This document shows positions 49,055-59,410 of a DNA stretch of 64,000 nt, one piece after another (position 1 is the first letter of the stretch; each line of letters starts with the position of its first letter). Below the pieces are notes generated by a model. That model worked only from the letters and a program-made list of their open reading frames with translations. It made no database searches and was not told the origin of the DNA. The position numbers and the translations under genes were made by a program. Source of the DNA: Candidatus Endobugula sertula (GTDB taxonomy: Bacteria > Pseudomonadota > Gammaproteobacteria > Pseudomonadales > Cellvibrionaceae); contig MDLC01000004.1 in assembly GCA_001723645.1 (NCBI GenBank), positions 1 through 64,000 of the forward strand. The letters are read 5' to 3'.

Positions 49055-50187
49055 ATGTTTCAAATAGGTAACTGGGATATCCAACATCCAACGATACTAG
49101 CACCTATGGCAGGTATAACAGATGCTCCCTTTCGACACGTGTGTCGTCAGTTAGGCGTCGGTATGACCGTATCGGAAATGATTACCTCTGATGAGCGTTT
49201 ATGGTCCAGACGTAAAAGTCAACAACGATTATCTTTGCAACACCGGGATCATAACAACAAACAACAGGAGCTTGAATCTAACATTACAATAACAGAACCT
49301 CGATCCGTGCAGTTAGCAGTTAGCAGTTAGCAGGTAGTGATCCACAGATGATGGCCGATGCCGCCATATCAAACGAAGCCATGGGAGCACAGATTATTGA
49401 TATTAATATGGGTTGTCCAGCTAAAAAAGTCTGTAAAAAAGCCGCGGGGTCCGCTTTATTAAAAGATGAAATTTTAGTCAAAAATATTCTTACCGCTGTC
49501 GTGAATGCTGTGTCCATTCCGGTAACGTTAAAAATTCGCACAGGTTGGAGCAAAGAGCAACGTAATGGTGTAACGATTGCGCGTATCGCCGAAGAGTCTG
49601 GTATTCGCGCACTGGCAGTACATGGCCGCACCAGAGCCTGTGCGTTTAAAGGCAATGCAGAATACGATACCATGGCTGAAATAGTACATCGTACTCGTAT
49701 TCCCGTTTTTGCCAACGGTGACATCAATTCACCAGAAAAGGCCAAACAGGTATTAGATTATACGGGAGCTACCGCCGTCATGATTGGTCGTGCTGCACAA
49801 GGGAACCCTTGGATATTTCGCGAAATTGATCATTATTTGTCAACCGGAAATCATCTGGCCAAACCGACGACAACAGAGTGGTATTCAATATTGAAAACAC
49901 ACTTAACAAAGTTACACCATTTCTATGGTGACTTAATGGGTGTTAAAATTGCGCGTAAACACGTTGGCTGGTATTTAAAACGGCAGGCTATTAACAGTCG
50001 CGTCAAACAGGAGGTTAATGCCAATACTAATAATGACGCTGGTGATCATTCGAGCCGTCATTATGAAAGGTTCAGACAATATTTTAATCGCATCGAATCA
50101 CCACAAGAGCAACACGATGCTGTACAAGATTTCTTTTTGCAGTACCTATTAATAACAGAAGAATTAAACGAGGAAATATCCGTATGA
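49055..50187 (+). pseudogene. dusB: tRNA-dihydrouridine synthase B, interrupted by a 7-bp repeat expansion
   Basis: Codons 1-89 read as a normal DusB N-terminus (ILAPMAGITDAPFRHVCRQL, VSEMITSDERLW). At 49311 the unit AGTTAGC is present three times, where one copy would give VQLAGSDPQMM. The 14 extra bases cause a TAG stop at 49328-49330 and shift the frame. From 49335 the rest of DusB is intact, with AQIIDINMGCPAKKVCKKAAGS carrying the catalytic cysteine and TLKIRTGW and VHGRTR. The second part could start at 49348 but would lack the FMN-site N-terminus. fis overlaps the end by four bases. Confidence 0.85.
49311..49331 (+). repeat. Three tandem copies of AGTTAGC inside dusB
   Basis: Three perfect 7-bp units are followed by AGGTAGTGATCC. 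A single copy restores the DusB frame. Such units can change copy number by slippage. Confidence 0.85.
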
Positions 50188-50486
50188 GTACCGCCGAACC
50201 CACACTATTAGATCAACAAGCAACTGCCTCAGTAACCAATATCAATAAAACAGCACAAGAGCAATCTCTTCGCGCTTGTGTTGAAACCACGATGGAAAAT
50301 TATTTTAGACATCTTGATGGGCAACCAGTTAACGATGTTTACAATATGGTACTGGCTGAAATTGAGACACCTTTATTGGAAGTCATCATGAAACACACGC
50401 GTCAAAACCAAACTAAAGCATCTGAAATACTCGGTCTTAATCGCGGTACTCTGCGTAAAAAATTGAAGCAATACGGCTTACTATAA
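50184..50486 (+). CDS. fis: DNA-binding protein Fis
   Basis: The 100-residue nucleoid protein has the conserved Fis C-terminus with DVYNMVLAEIETPLLEVIMK and the helix-turn-helix TKASEILGLNRGTLRKKLKQYG. The N-terminus is the variable arm. It overlaps the dusB end by four bases (ATGA), the classic dusB-fis operon, so it may normally be translated after dusB. The stop inside dusB could therefore lower fis expression through polarity. Confidence 0.95.
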   Translation: MSTAEPTLLDQQATASVTNINKTAQEQSLRACVETTMENYFRHLDGQPVNDVYNMVLAEIETPLLEVIMKHTRQNQTKASEILGLNRGTLRKKLKQYGLL

Positions 50487-50506
50487 ACTCAGTGCTATTA
50501 TCCCTC

Positions 50507-50538
50507 AAGGGGTGAGTGTAATCACTTATCCCCTTTTA
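50507..50538 (+). terminator. Terminator after fis
   Basis: AAGGGGTGAGTG pairs with CACTTATCCCCTT (one bulge and one G-T pair) across TAAT and runs into TTATTT. It begins 20 bases after the fis stop. Confidence 0.75.
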
Positions 50539-50724
50539 TTTGTATGGCAAATCTTTTTAATACAAAGCAAGATTGTTACCATTATTGTATAAACGCCATA
50601 CAGCAATACTCAATCTCTAAATATCGGTCCCAGGGTTCTGGTTTCTAAAACTAGGCCACCAAAAACACATGGCTAATGCGAAACCAGTCTTCCACACACT
50701 CTTTTTTTACTTAGGATTTTTCAC

Positions 50725-52299
50725 ATGTCTAATACAGACCTTGTTCCCATTAAACGCGCACTGATCAGCGTTTCCGATAAATCGGGCATTGTTGAATTTG
50801 CTCAGGCACTACATCAACAACAGGTAGACATTTTGTCAACGGGTGGCACTTACCGCTTACTCTGTGACAATCATATTCCAGCTATCGAAGTCTCCGATTA
50901 CACGGGTTTTCCTGAGATGATGGATGGCCGAGTCAAAACACTTCACCCCAAAATTCACGGTGGCATCCTAGCAAGACGGGGTATCGACTCTCAAATAATG
51001 AATGAGCACGATATTCATGATATTGACATGGTTGTTGTGAACCTTTACCCATTTGAACAAACCATTACCAAAGAAGACTGCTCTTTGGAGCAGGCCATTG
51101 AAAATATCGACATTGGCGGTCCCACCATGGTGCGCGCAGCCGCTAAAAATCATGCTTACGTTAACATTATTGTCAATTCGAGTGATTACAGCCAGATACT
51201 CTCAGAAATGGAAAACAACCATGGCTGTACAAGCTATGCAACGCGTTTTGATCTGGCTGCCAAAGCCTACGAACACACCGCAGCATACGACGGTATGATT
51301 GCCAATTACTTTGGCCGTTTGGTTCCTGGAGGTAATGAGAATTTTCCACGAACATTTAACTCACAGTTTGTCAAAAGCCAAGACATGCGCTATGGAGAAA
51401 ACCCTCATCAAAAAAGTGCTTTTTATGTAAAATCTCACGCAAAAGAAGCTAGCATTTCAACCGCTAAGCAACTACAAGGCAAAGCTTTATCCTTCAACAA
51501 TATTGCCGATACCGATGCAGCATTGGAAACTGTCAAACTCTTTGATGAGCCCGCTTGTGTTATTGTTAAACATGCAAACCCTTGTGGTGTTGCAATTGAT
51601 AATAACTTACTGGATGCCTATGAAAAAGCATTTGCCACTGACCCAGAATCCGCCTTTGGCGGTATTATCGCCTTTAATCGCGAACTTGATGGCACGACAG
51701 CAAAAACTATTGTCGACAAACAATTTGTTGAAGTTATCATTGCACCCACAATTAGCGATGAAGCCATTGCAGCAGTCGCAGCAAAACACAATGTTCGTCT
51801 CCTCGCTTGTGGTCAATGGCAAGAGGCCACCGACATACTGGATGTCAAACGCGTTAATGGTGGCCTACTGGTACAGGAACGTGATCTCGGCACGATCAGT
51901 CGTAGCAATTTAACCATCGTCACCAAACGTCAACCCACCGAAGACGAAATCCGCGATATGCTCTTCACCTGGAAAGTCGCTAAAATGGTGAAATCCAATG
52001 CTATTGTATACGCAAAAGGTGGACGCACTATCGGTGTTGGTGCAGGACAAATGAGCCGTGTCAATTCAGCGAGAATAGCTGCGATTAAGGCAGAACAGGC
52101 AGGGTTGGAAGTACAAGGCTCTGTCATGGCGAGTGACGCCTTTTTTCCATTCCGTGACGGGATGGATAATGCCGCCAATGTTGGCATCAGCTGCGTCATT
52201 CAACCAGGAGGCTCTATCAAAGACGACGAAGTGATTGCAGCTGCCAATGAACATGACATAGCAATGGTATATACAGGAATGAGACATTTTAGACATTGA
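50725..52299 (+). CDS. purH: AICAR transformylase/IMP cyclohydrolase
   Basis: The 524-residue bifunctional enzyme performs the last two steps of IMP synthesis. The N-terminal MGS-type domain has [24 protein letters not shown] and [16 protein letters not shown]. The C-terminal transformylase has [12 protein letters not shown], the catalytic lysine-histidine region, and [21 protein letters not shown]. It is followed by purD, as in many gammaproteobacteria. Confidence 0.97.
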   Translation: MSNTDLVPIKRALISVSDKSGIVEFAQALHQQQVDILSTGGTYRLLCDNHIPAIEVSDYTGFPEMMDGRVKTLHPKIHGGILARRGIDSQIMNEHDIHDIDMVVVNLYPFEQTITKEDCSLEQAIENIDIGGPTMVRAAAKNHAYVNIIVNSSDYSQILSEMENNHGCTSYATRFDLAAKAYEHTAAYDGMIANYFGRLVPGGNENFPRTFNSQFVKSQDMRYGENPHQKSAFYVKSHAKEASISTAKQLQGKALSFNNIADTDAALETVKLFDEPACVIVKHANPCGVAIDNNLLDAYEKAFATDPESAFGGIIAFNRELDGTTAKTIVDKQFVEVIIAPTISDEAIAAVAAKHNVRLLACGQWQEATDILDVKRVNGGLLVQERDLGTISRSNLTIVTKRQPTEDEIRDMLFTWKVAKMVKSNAIVYAKGGRTIGVGAGQMSRVNSARIAAIKAEQAGLEVQGSVMASDAFFPFRDGMDNAANVGISCVIQPGGSIKDDEVIAAANEHDIAMVYTGMRHFRH

Positions 52300-52376
52300 T
52301 TGCCACCTGAGTCCTCAGATATCAACGGTTTAAAAAAACAAGGGATCTTACGTCTTACAAAAAACAGGTAATTACT

Positions 52377-53657
52377 ATGAATATTCTTATCGTGGGCTCT
52401 GGTGGTCGCGAACATGCACTGGCCTGGAAAGCCGCCCAAGGAGAAGGGGTTAATAAAGTATTTGTTGCCCCTGGTAATGCCGGTATAGAGCTGGAAGATA
52501 AGCTAGAAAATGTCGCTATCGATGTGATGGCCTTTGAAGCTCTGGCTGATTTTGCAGACGCCAATAATGTTGAATTAACCATCATTGGGCCTGAAATGCC
52601 ATTGGTTAACGGCATCGTTGATTATTTTCAATCACGCCATTTAAAATGTTTTGGCCCTAGCCAAGGCGCCGCACAACTGGAAGGTTCTAAATCATTTACC
52701 AAAGACTTTTTAGCTCGCCACCATATTCCCACCGCAGATTATAAAACCTTTACGGAAGTAGAACCCGCGTTAGCTTATTTGCAACAACAAGGCGCACCGA
52801 TTGTTGTAAAAGCCGATGGTCTTGCTGCCGGCAAAGGCGTGATTGTTGCGGAAACATTAGCTCAAGCAGAAGATGCTGTGCGTAATATCTTATCAGGCAA
52901 TGCTTTTGGTGATGCGGGCTGCAAAGTTATTATCGAAGAGTTTTTAGTGGGCGAGGAAGCTAGCTTTATTGTCATGGTCGACGGCAAAAACAGCTTAACC
53001 ATGGCAACCAGTCAGGACCATAAACGGGTAGGCAACGGCGATACCGGACCGAATACAGGTGGTATGGGTGCGTATTCCCCAGCCCCGGTTGTCACAGCTG
53101 AAGTCCATCAACGCATTATGGATGAGGTGATCAATCCAACCGTTACTGGTATGGCCAGTGAAGGTAATGATTACGTTGGCTTTCTATACGCAGGATTAAT
53201 GATTACCAAAGAAGGCATACCAAAAGTGATTGAATATAACTGCCGCTTTGGTGACCCTGAAACACAACCCATTATGCTGCGTTTACAATCAGACCTTCCA
53301 GCTCTTTGCCTCAGTGCATTAAATGGCGAACTTGACCAGTGCAACATTCAGTGGGACCCTCGCCCATCCGTTGGCGTTGTCTTGGCGGCAAGCGGTTACC
53401 CGGCAGATTATAACAAGGGCGATGTTATTCAAGGTTTATCCGGTGATACATCGAATAGTAAAGTTTTTCACGCTGGAACCAAAATGAACGATGGACAGAT
53501 AGTAACCAATGGTGGCAGAGTACTTTGTGCTACAGCCGTTGGTCATACCGTAACAGAAGCACAGATTAACGCTTACCAACTCGCGGCAACCATTAGTTGG
53601 GATGGCATGTTTTATCGAGATGATATTGCTTATCGCGCTATAGCACGTGAGTCATAA
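52377..53657 (+). CDS. purD: Phosphoribosylamine-glycine ligase
   Basis: The 426-residue ATP-grasp enzyme makes glycinamide ribonucleotide early in purine synthesis. It has [16 protein letters not shown] at the start, [14 protein letters not shown] in the ATP-grasp domain, and [14 protein letters not shown] near the active site. It lies 77 bp after purH on the same strand and probably shares its transcript. Confidence 0.97.
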   Translation: MNILIVGSGGREHALAWKAAQGEGVNKVFVAPGNAGIELEDKLENVAIDVMAFEALADFADANNVELTIIGPEMPLVNGIVDYFQSRHLKCFGPSQGAAQLEGSKSFTKDFLARHHIPTADYKTFTEVEPALAYLQQQGAPIVVKADGLAAGKGVIVAETLAQAEDAVRNILSGNAFGDAGCKVIIEEFLVGEEASFIVMVDGKNSLTMATSQDHKRVGNGDTGPNTGGMGAYSPAPVVTAEVHQRIMDEVINPTVTGMASEGNDYVGFLYAGLMITKEGIPKVIEYNCRFGDPETQPIMLRLQSDLPALCLSALNGELDQCNIQWDPRPSVGVVLAASGYPADYNKGDVIQGLSGDTSNSKVFHAGTKMNDGQIVTNGGRVLCATAVGHTVTEAQINAYQLAATISWDGMFYRDDIAYRAIARES

Positions 53658-53765
53658 ATGCTAAACAACATGATGGTGTCCAAGTTTTATTGTTAGTACA
53701 ATATCATCCAGAAAAAGCGTTCGGCATCAAGGATCGGACGTTAAACAACCCTCGCAGAGGCTGAC

Positions 53766-54410
53766 ATGAATACTCGCCACTACTCGTTCTTCGACCGCCT
53801 GATTACCCAAGGAGACAATGCCTTACGCACCCTTAGCACTGGCAATAAAGCGTATGGTGTTCCTTCTCCTGCATCTACCGTCAGTGAAGGTGAGCTTAGC
53901 GCCAAAGAACGTCGACACGCAGCAAGCCTAATGCGTGTTAATCATACAGGAGAAGTCTGTGCACAAGCCCTCTACCAAGGACAATCATTAACCGCCCAAT
54001 TACCCCATGTACGCCAGGAAATGGAACAGGCCGCTAAGGAAGAAGTAGATCACCTCAACTGGTGTGATGAAAGGCTAAAGCAATTAGATAGTCACACCAG
54101 CGTTCTCAACCCACTTTTTTATGGCTTGTCATTTGGTATGGGAGCATTAGCGGGTATCATTGGAGATCAAATCAGTCTTGGTTTTGTCGCTGCTACAGAA
54201 GAAAAAGTCTGTCAGCATTTGGAAACGCATATACAACAACTCCCCGACGACGATAATAAAAGCCGTGCCATTGTTAAACAAATGTTAAAAGATGAAGCCC
54301 GCCATCAACAGGCAGCCATTGACGCTGGCGGGAGTGAATTTCCCATCCCGGTAAAATTGGGTATGACGTTAATGTCTAAAATAATGACCAAGACCACGTA
54401 TCATATATAA
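53766..54410 (+). CDS. coq7: Demethoxyubiquinone hydroxylase
   Basis: The 214-residue di-iron enzyme catalyses the last hydroxylation in aerobic ubiquinone synthesis. The ligands appear in [35 protein letters not shown] and [10 protein letters not shown], the EXXH pattern of the Coq7/UbiF-replacing family. Its presence shows an aerobic, ubiquinone-using bacterium. The ATG at 53766 follows GCAGAGG. Confidence 0.96.
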   Translation: MNTRHYSFFDRLITQGDNALRTLSTGNKAYGVPSPASTVSEGELSAKERRHAASLMRVNHTGEVCAQALYQGQSLTAQLPHVRQEMEQAAKEEVDHLNWCDERLKQLDSHTSVLNPLFYGLSFGMGALAGIIGDQISLGFVAATEEKVCQHLETHIQQLPDDDNKSRAIVKQMLKDEARHQQAAIDAGGSEFPIPVKLGMTLMSKIMTKTTYHI

Positions 54411-54438
54411 AGTGCGCCTCACGCAAGGAGTTTTCTTT

Positions 54439-55092
54439 ATGCCTCAACTTAAGTCTATCGAAGTGGAAACCGCTCCTGAACCTACTGCATCGGTTATCTG
54501 GCTTCATGGCCTCGGTGCTAATGGACACGACTTTGAGCCCATTGTCCCAGATTTACAATTACCTCTGGCCGTACGATTTATTTTTCCACATGCTCCCAAT
54601 ATTCCAGTAACGGTTAATGGTGGTATGGTGATGCCTGCTTGGTACGATATTCTGGCAATAGATATTGATCGATGTATCGATACAGAACAAATCATAGCAT
54701 CATCACAAGCGATTGGAGAATTCATCGAACAGGAAATTGACCGAGGCATTGATAGCCAGCAAATTATTCTTGCTGGCTTTTCTCAAGGAGGAGCAGTAGC
54801 TTACCAAACAGCTTTCAGCTATCCTAAACCACTAGCAGGTATTATGGCGTTATCCACTTATTTTGCGACTAAAGACAGTATCAATATTAGCCAGGCCAAC
54901 CGTAGGCTACCGGTGTTTATTGGTCATGGTTCGATGGACAACGTAGTACCTGAAGTACTAGGCCAACAGGCAAACACTATTCTGGAAGAGATGGGACCCC
55001 CAATAGACTACTTTACTTACCCAATACCTCACAGTATTTGTCAGGAAGAAATTCAGGATATTTCAGTTTGGTTACAAAAATGTTTGTGCTAA
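54439..55092 (+). CDS. Alpha/beta-hydrolase carboxylesterase
   Basis: The ATG at 54439 has a strong AAGGAG site and gives 217 residues; an earlier codon at 54412 is less likely. The family is phospholipase/carboxylesterase-like (EstB, acyl-protein-thioesterase type): WLHGLGANGHDFEP for the oxyanion region, the serine nucleophile in LAGFSQGGAV, the aspartate in HGSMDNVVP and the histidine in IPHSIC. It follows coq7 closely. The natural ester is unknown. Confidence 0.92.
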   Translation: MPQLKSIEVETAPEPTASVIWLHGLGANGHDFEPIVPDLQLPLAVRFIFPHAPNIPVTVNGGMVMPAWYDILAIDIDRCIDTEQIIASSQAIGEFIEQEIDRGIDSQQIILAGFSQGGAVAYQTAFSYPKPLAGIMALSTYFATKDSINISQANRRLPVFIGHGSMDNVVPEVLGQQANTILEEMGPPIDYFTYPIPHSICQEEIQDISVWLQKCLC

Positions 55093-55178
55093 ACGTTCGT
55101 CCAACCTAGCGACTTAAGCTAACCCAAGCCATGTCCTAATAACACAAAAAGCTATACTGGATTTTTTAATATCTTGGG

Positions 55179-55946
55179 TTATCGCCCAAATAGTCTACAA
55201 CTGTTAGCCGTAGTAGCCTCTGTTATCGTCTCCAGTGATTGCTGTCGTAGTTCAGCCAAAGTGGCAGCTATTTCAATAATGCGGAGTGGACTATTAGGCT
55301 GCCCTTGATAACCTGACAAAGGCATATCTGGAGAATCTGTTTCTATTAATAAAGACGCTAATGGCATTGCCTTTACCATTTTACGTGTTTTATGTGCTCG
55401 GGGATAAGTGATGCTGCCGCCGATTCCAAGGTGAAAACCCTGATTCCAATATTGTTTCGCCAATTCAATGCTACCACTAAAACCATGGATAACGCCTCCC
55501 CTGGGAGGCTGGTATCTTTTCAGTAGCTGTAGGGTTTCATTATGAGCCTGACGTACATGAATAATTAATGGCATAGAAACCTCAACCGCCATTTGCAAGT
55601 GAGCCTCAAAGACCACTTGCTGTTTTTCCAATGGCAGATCAATCACAGCGTCTAAACCACACTCCCCCAACGCTACACACTGTGGAAACTTAAGTGCAGC
55701 CAACCATTGCTCAGTCTCAGGTAGTACTGCCGATGCCAACCACCATGGGTGGATGCCCGCGGCCATGAGTATTCCTGGATACTGCTCGGTTATTGCCTGA
55801 GCACGCAACCATTGTTTAGGATGAATCCCAGGAATAAGGAGTTGCTGAATATTTTTTTCAAGACAGGCTGACCATAAGGATCTACGAGTATCATCAAATA
55901 CCTCAAAATCAAAATGGCAATGGCTATCAAAAAAGTGGGGAGACAT
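55179..55946 (-). CDS. TatD-family metal-dependent deoxyribonuclease
   Basis: The 255-residue protein has the metal-binding motifs in order: DSHCHFDFEVF, AAGIHPWW, GECGLDAVI, PLIIHVRQAHNE, VIHGFSGS and LIETDSPDMP. TatD enzymes degrade DNA and may act in repair or in removal of 3' blocked ends. It points towards the esterase gene and stands alone. Which TatD paralogue it is (TatD, YcfH, YjjV) I cannot say; the sequence is closest in style to YjjV. Confidence 0.9.
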   Translation of the reverse strand: MSPHFFDSHCHFDFEVFDDTRRSLWSACLEKNIQQLLIPGIHPKQWLRAQAITEQYPGILMAAGIHPWWLASAVLPETEQWLAALKFPQCVALGECGLDAVIDLPLEKQQVVFEAHLQMAVEVSMPLIIHVRQAHNETLQLLKRYQPPRGGVIHGFSGSIELAKQYWNQGFHLGIGGSITYPRAHKTRKMVKAMPLASLLIETDSPDMPLSGYQGQPNSPLRIIEIAATLAELRQQSLETITEATTANSCRLFGR

Positions 55947-56175
55947 AAATATCTATTAAGTTAGCGTATGATGATTAACAAGCCACGGTATTCTAACAAA
56001 CAGTCCTTACAATACTTGCTCTTACTTTAACCTGGGTTATGCATTGCGCACGAAAAAGATAGATGACGGTGCAGAGTGAAAATACTCCCCCTGCTCTTCA
56101 TCCCTTCACTAATACTCACTACGATCATCATCATTCTACCCCTATTTCAGCACACTCATCTCGAGCATTATTAAA

Positions 56176-56194
56176 AATGATAACTATTATCATT
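56176..56194 (+). promoter_or_regulatory. Fur box
   Basis: AATGATAACTATTATCATT is a perfect 19-bp palindrome (8-bp arms, 3-bp centre) matching the Fur box. It lies 162 bp before the imelysin gene in a 409-bp gap (55947-56355) and is the only strong element I see in it. It predicts iron-repressed expression of the imelysin and di-haem genes. Confidence 0.8.
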
Positions 56195-56355
56195 TACATT
56201 ATTATTTAAAAGCTGTATTCTGCTGCCACGCTAATCGTATCTGACCTACGCTAAAAGCCGTGTATTCAGCATCTTGCAAAAACTATGTTGCTCAGGTAAC
56301 GATATGCCTCTAATGCACTATTTTCACTTAAAAACACCCACTTAAAGGCATTAAA

Positions 56356-57613
56356 ATGAAATACATAGTGTTACTTTTTATTTGTTTTCTGCCCGCTTCG
56401 CAAGCTTATGCCACCAGCAAGATACAAGTATTAAACCATTATGCCGACTTGGCTCAAGCCATGTATCAAGACTCGTTGACAACTGCCGAGGCGTTACAAC
56501 AATCATTACAAATACTGACTCAACAACCAACCGCTACACACCTGAAAGCAGCCCGCCAAGCCTGGAAAACAGCTCGTATTCCTTATCAACAAACGGAAGT
56601 GTATCGCTTTGGTAATGCCATTGTTGATGACTGGGAAGGCAAGGTCAATGCCTGGCCACTGGATGAAGGTTTAATCGACTATGTGGCGCCCAGTTATGGT
56701 TCAAAATCGGAAGATAATCCGCTGTATACGACCAATATTATTGCTAACAAACAGATCAAACTATCTGGTGAAACGATTAATACTAGCGAGATTACCAAAC
56801 AACTGTTAAGTAATACCTTGCATGAAATAGACGGCATCGAAGCTAATGTAGCAACGGGCTACCACGCCATCGAATTCCTGTTATGGGGACAGGATTTAAA
56901 CGGTACTAACGCTGGTTCGGGTAACCGTTCAGCCAGTGACTTTGATATTTATAACTGTTCTTGGGGAAACTGTAAACGCCGTTCACAATACCTCTTGACC
57001 GCTGGCAAGTTACTACTGGATGACCTACGCTGGATGGTGTCACAATGGGATACCAACGGTGCAGCTAGAACGGCTCTACTAAAAGGCCAAAACACCGGCA
57101 TTCGTAGTATCTTTATCGGCATGGGCAGCCTGTCTTATGGTGAATTGGCAGGGGAACGTATCAAGCTCGGTATTTTACTGCATGACCCGGAAGAAGAACA
57201 CGACTGCTTTAGTGATAATACCCACTACTCTCATTACTACAATATTTTAGGCATTCAAAATGTTTACACGGGCACCTATAAAACCATAAATGGGGAAATA
57301 TTATCCGGTCCTAGCATTGCCTCCCTAGTAGCAGATAAAAACAAAACGGCTGACCAACAACTACGTAATAGCATTGCTGCATCACTAGCAGCAGCTCAAG
57401 TGATTGTTGACAGTGCGGAAAAAAAAAGGCGTTGCTTATGATCAACTACTGGCCGAAGGTAATGAGGTTGGTAATGCAAAAGTTATGGACATTGTTGATG
57501 CTTTATTAACACAGACAAAAGCCATAGAGAGTGCTGTTTCCTCATTGGGGCTGACCGCTATCGCATTTGAAGGGTCGGAACTTCTGGACTCTCCTGTTGC
57601 TGTTTTTAAATAA
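56356..57613 (+). CDS. Imelysin-family (peptidase M75-like) iron-related protein, frameshifted at an A-run
   Basis: The first 361 codons (56356-57441) encode a signal peptide (MKYIVLLFICFLPASQAYA) and an imelysin domain with the family signature GYHAIEFLLWGQDLNG. At nine As (57419-57427) the frame goes out after SAEKK. With eight As it would continue in the frame of 57433-57613 (GVAYDQLLAEGNEVGNAK...SPVAVFK), the normal C-terminus. The truncated form would end RRCL. The family includes periplasmic iron-binding proteins of the EfeO/IrpA kind. A Fur box lies upstream and a di-haem cytochrome follows. Confidence 0.82.
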
Positions 57614-57692
57614 CAATAACCACCATATGACTTGCCTAAAAAAGCGACGACAATATTACCATTGCAGTCGTTTGACTATACAGCGTTATATC

Positions 57693-59180
57693 ATGATGAT
57701 TGCGAAAAAAAATTTTTTACAACTTACCATCCTGTTTTCATTCAGTATTGGCTTACCCTCAACCAATATGGCTGATGATGCCGCTATTCTTGCACCAACA
57801 AAAGACTTTTCAAAAGCCGAAAAATATGAAGCACTCCCAGCAGGGAGCTTGACCCACCATAAAATCTTAAACCAACATACATTTTCTCATGCTTCTGCCA
57901 ATATGAGTTTCGAACGTGAACTGGATTTTAAACTGGGCAATGCTATTTTTAAACGAATTTGGATCACAGCACCTGCGTCCACACAAAGCAGCGACGGACT
58001 AGGACCACTATTTAATAGCCGCTCCTGCCAAAGTTGCCATATTAAAGATGGACGAGGGCACCCACCGCAAAATGCACAAGACAATCGAGTATCTATGCTC
58101 ATACGTCTAGCCATCCCGCCTCAAAATGATCAACAAAAAAGACTGCTTGCGGCTGGAAAAATGAATAGCATTGGCGACCCGACCTATGGTAGTCAACTAC
58201 AAGACCACTCTATAACAGGTCTCCACGCAGAGGGGAAATTCAACATTCATTATACAGAATCACTGGTCACTTTAAGCGATGGAGAAACTGTCCGTCTCCG
58301 AAAACCTAAGTACACAATCAAGCCATTATTCAATGGTCCACTACATCCGCAGATCATGATATCGCCTCGTATCGCTCCACAAATGATTGGTTTGGGTTTA
58401 CTGGAAGCGATCAGTGCCGATGATATTGAGCGGCAAGCCGACCCTGACGATCAAAATCAGGATGGTATTTCAGGGAAAGCACAAAAAGTATGGAGCATCG
58501 AGTCTCAAACACTTATGTTGGGACGCTTTGGCCACAAGGCGGGAATGCCCAACTTAAATCAACAAAATCAGGGGGCATTTAACAATGATATTGGCCTTTC
58601 TGTACCCCTGTTTCCATCAGCAACAGGAGATTGTACTTCCAAACAGGCTGAATGTTTACAACAAACAAATGGCAACTCCGCTCAATTCGACCATCTTGAA
58701 GTCAGCCGACAAATGACAGACTTAGTCCTACACTATACCCGTAATCTTGCCGTCCCTGCACGCAGAGAGGTAAACCACCCGGATGTACTGGCAGGAAAAG
58801 CGTTATTTTATCACAGTGGCTGTATAGACTGTCACACACCCAAATATATTACGCCACGCGATACTGCACACGTGGAGCAATCCCGCCAACTCATATGGCC
58901 CTATACCGATTTATTACTCCATGATATGGGTGAAGGACTGGCAGATAATTTAACAGAAGCACAAGCTAATGGTCGCGAGTGGAAAACACCACCATTATGG
59001 GGAATAGGTTTAACACCACGGGTCAATGGACACAGTTTCTATTTACACGATGGCCGTGCACGTAATTTACTGGAAGCTATTTTATGGCATAGTGGTGAAG
59101 CAGAACCCGCCAAACAACATGTAATATCCATGAGCAAAAAAGAACGTCAACAGCTTATTCGGTTCGTAAAATCCTTATAA
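57693..59180 (+). CDS. Di-haem oxidoreductase (DUF1111 family)
   Basis: From the ATG at 57693 the product has 495 residues with a basic N-terminus and a hydrophobic stretch (FLQLTILFSFSIGLPSTNMA), a plausible export signal. Two c-type haem motifs are present: SCQSCH near residue 110 and GCIDCH near residue 375. The segment LGRFGHKAGMPNLNQQ and the C-terminal NGHSFYLHDGRARNLLEAI are typical of the family. Genes of this kind commonly accompany imelysin genes and respond to iron. A redox step in periplasmic iron uptake is likely; the substrate is not proven. Confidence 0.85.
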   Translation: MMIAKKNFLQLTILFSFSIGLPSTNMADDAAILAPTKDFSKAEKYEALPAGSLTHHKILNQHTFSHASANMSFERELDFKLGNAIFKRIWITAPASTQSSDGLGPLFNSRSCQSCHIKDGRGHPPQNAQDNRVSMLIRLAIPPQNDQQKRLLAAGKMNSIGDPTYGSQLQDHSITGLHAEGKFNIHYTESLVTLSDGETVRLRKPKYTIKPLFNGPLHPQIMISPRIAPQMIGLGLLEAISADDIERQADPDDQNQDGISGKAQKVWSIESQTLMLGRFGHKAGMPNLNQQNQGAFNNDIGLSVPLFPSATGDCTSKQAECLQQTNGNSAQFDHLEVSRQMTDLVLHYTRNLAVPARREVNHPDVLAGKALFYHSGCIDCHTPKYITPRDTAHVEQSRQLIWPYTDLLLHDMGEGLADNLTEAQANGREWKTPPLWGIGLTPRVNGHSFYLHDGRARNLLEAILWHSGEAEPAKQHVISMSKKERQQLIRFVKSL

Positions 59181-59410
59181 TAAAATGATTATCAATACCG
59201 CATTTATCTATCAGTTTACTCTTCTGTTTTCTACTCACCAATAGTACTCACAGTAGCAACGACCAACCACCCTATTATTCTTCGCGATAACACAGAGGTT
59301 GTCAGTACCCAGCAAAAACACACTCCCCATACTATACAACTAGATCATATCTGTCTTATAGGCTATATTTAATGTAAGACCCCCTCCTACTTAAATAAAG
59401 TAATCGGTGA

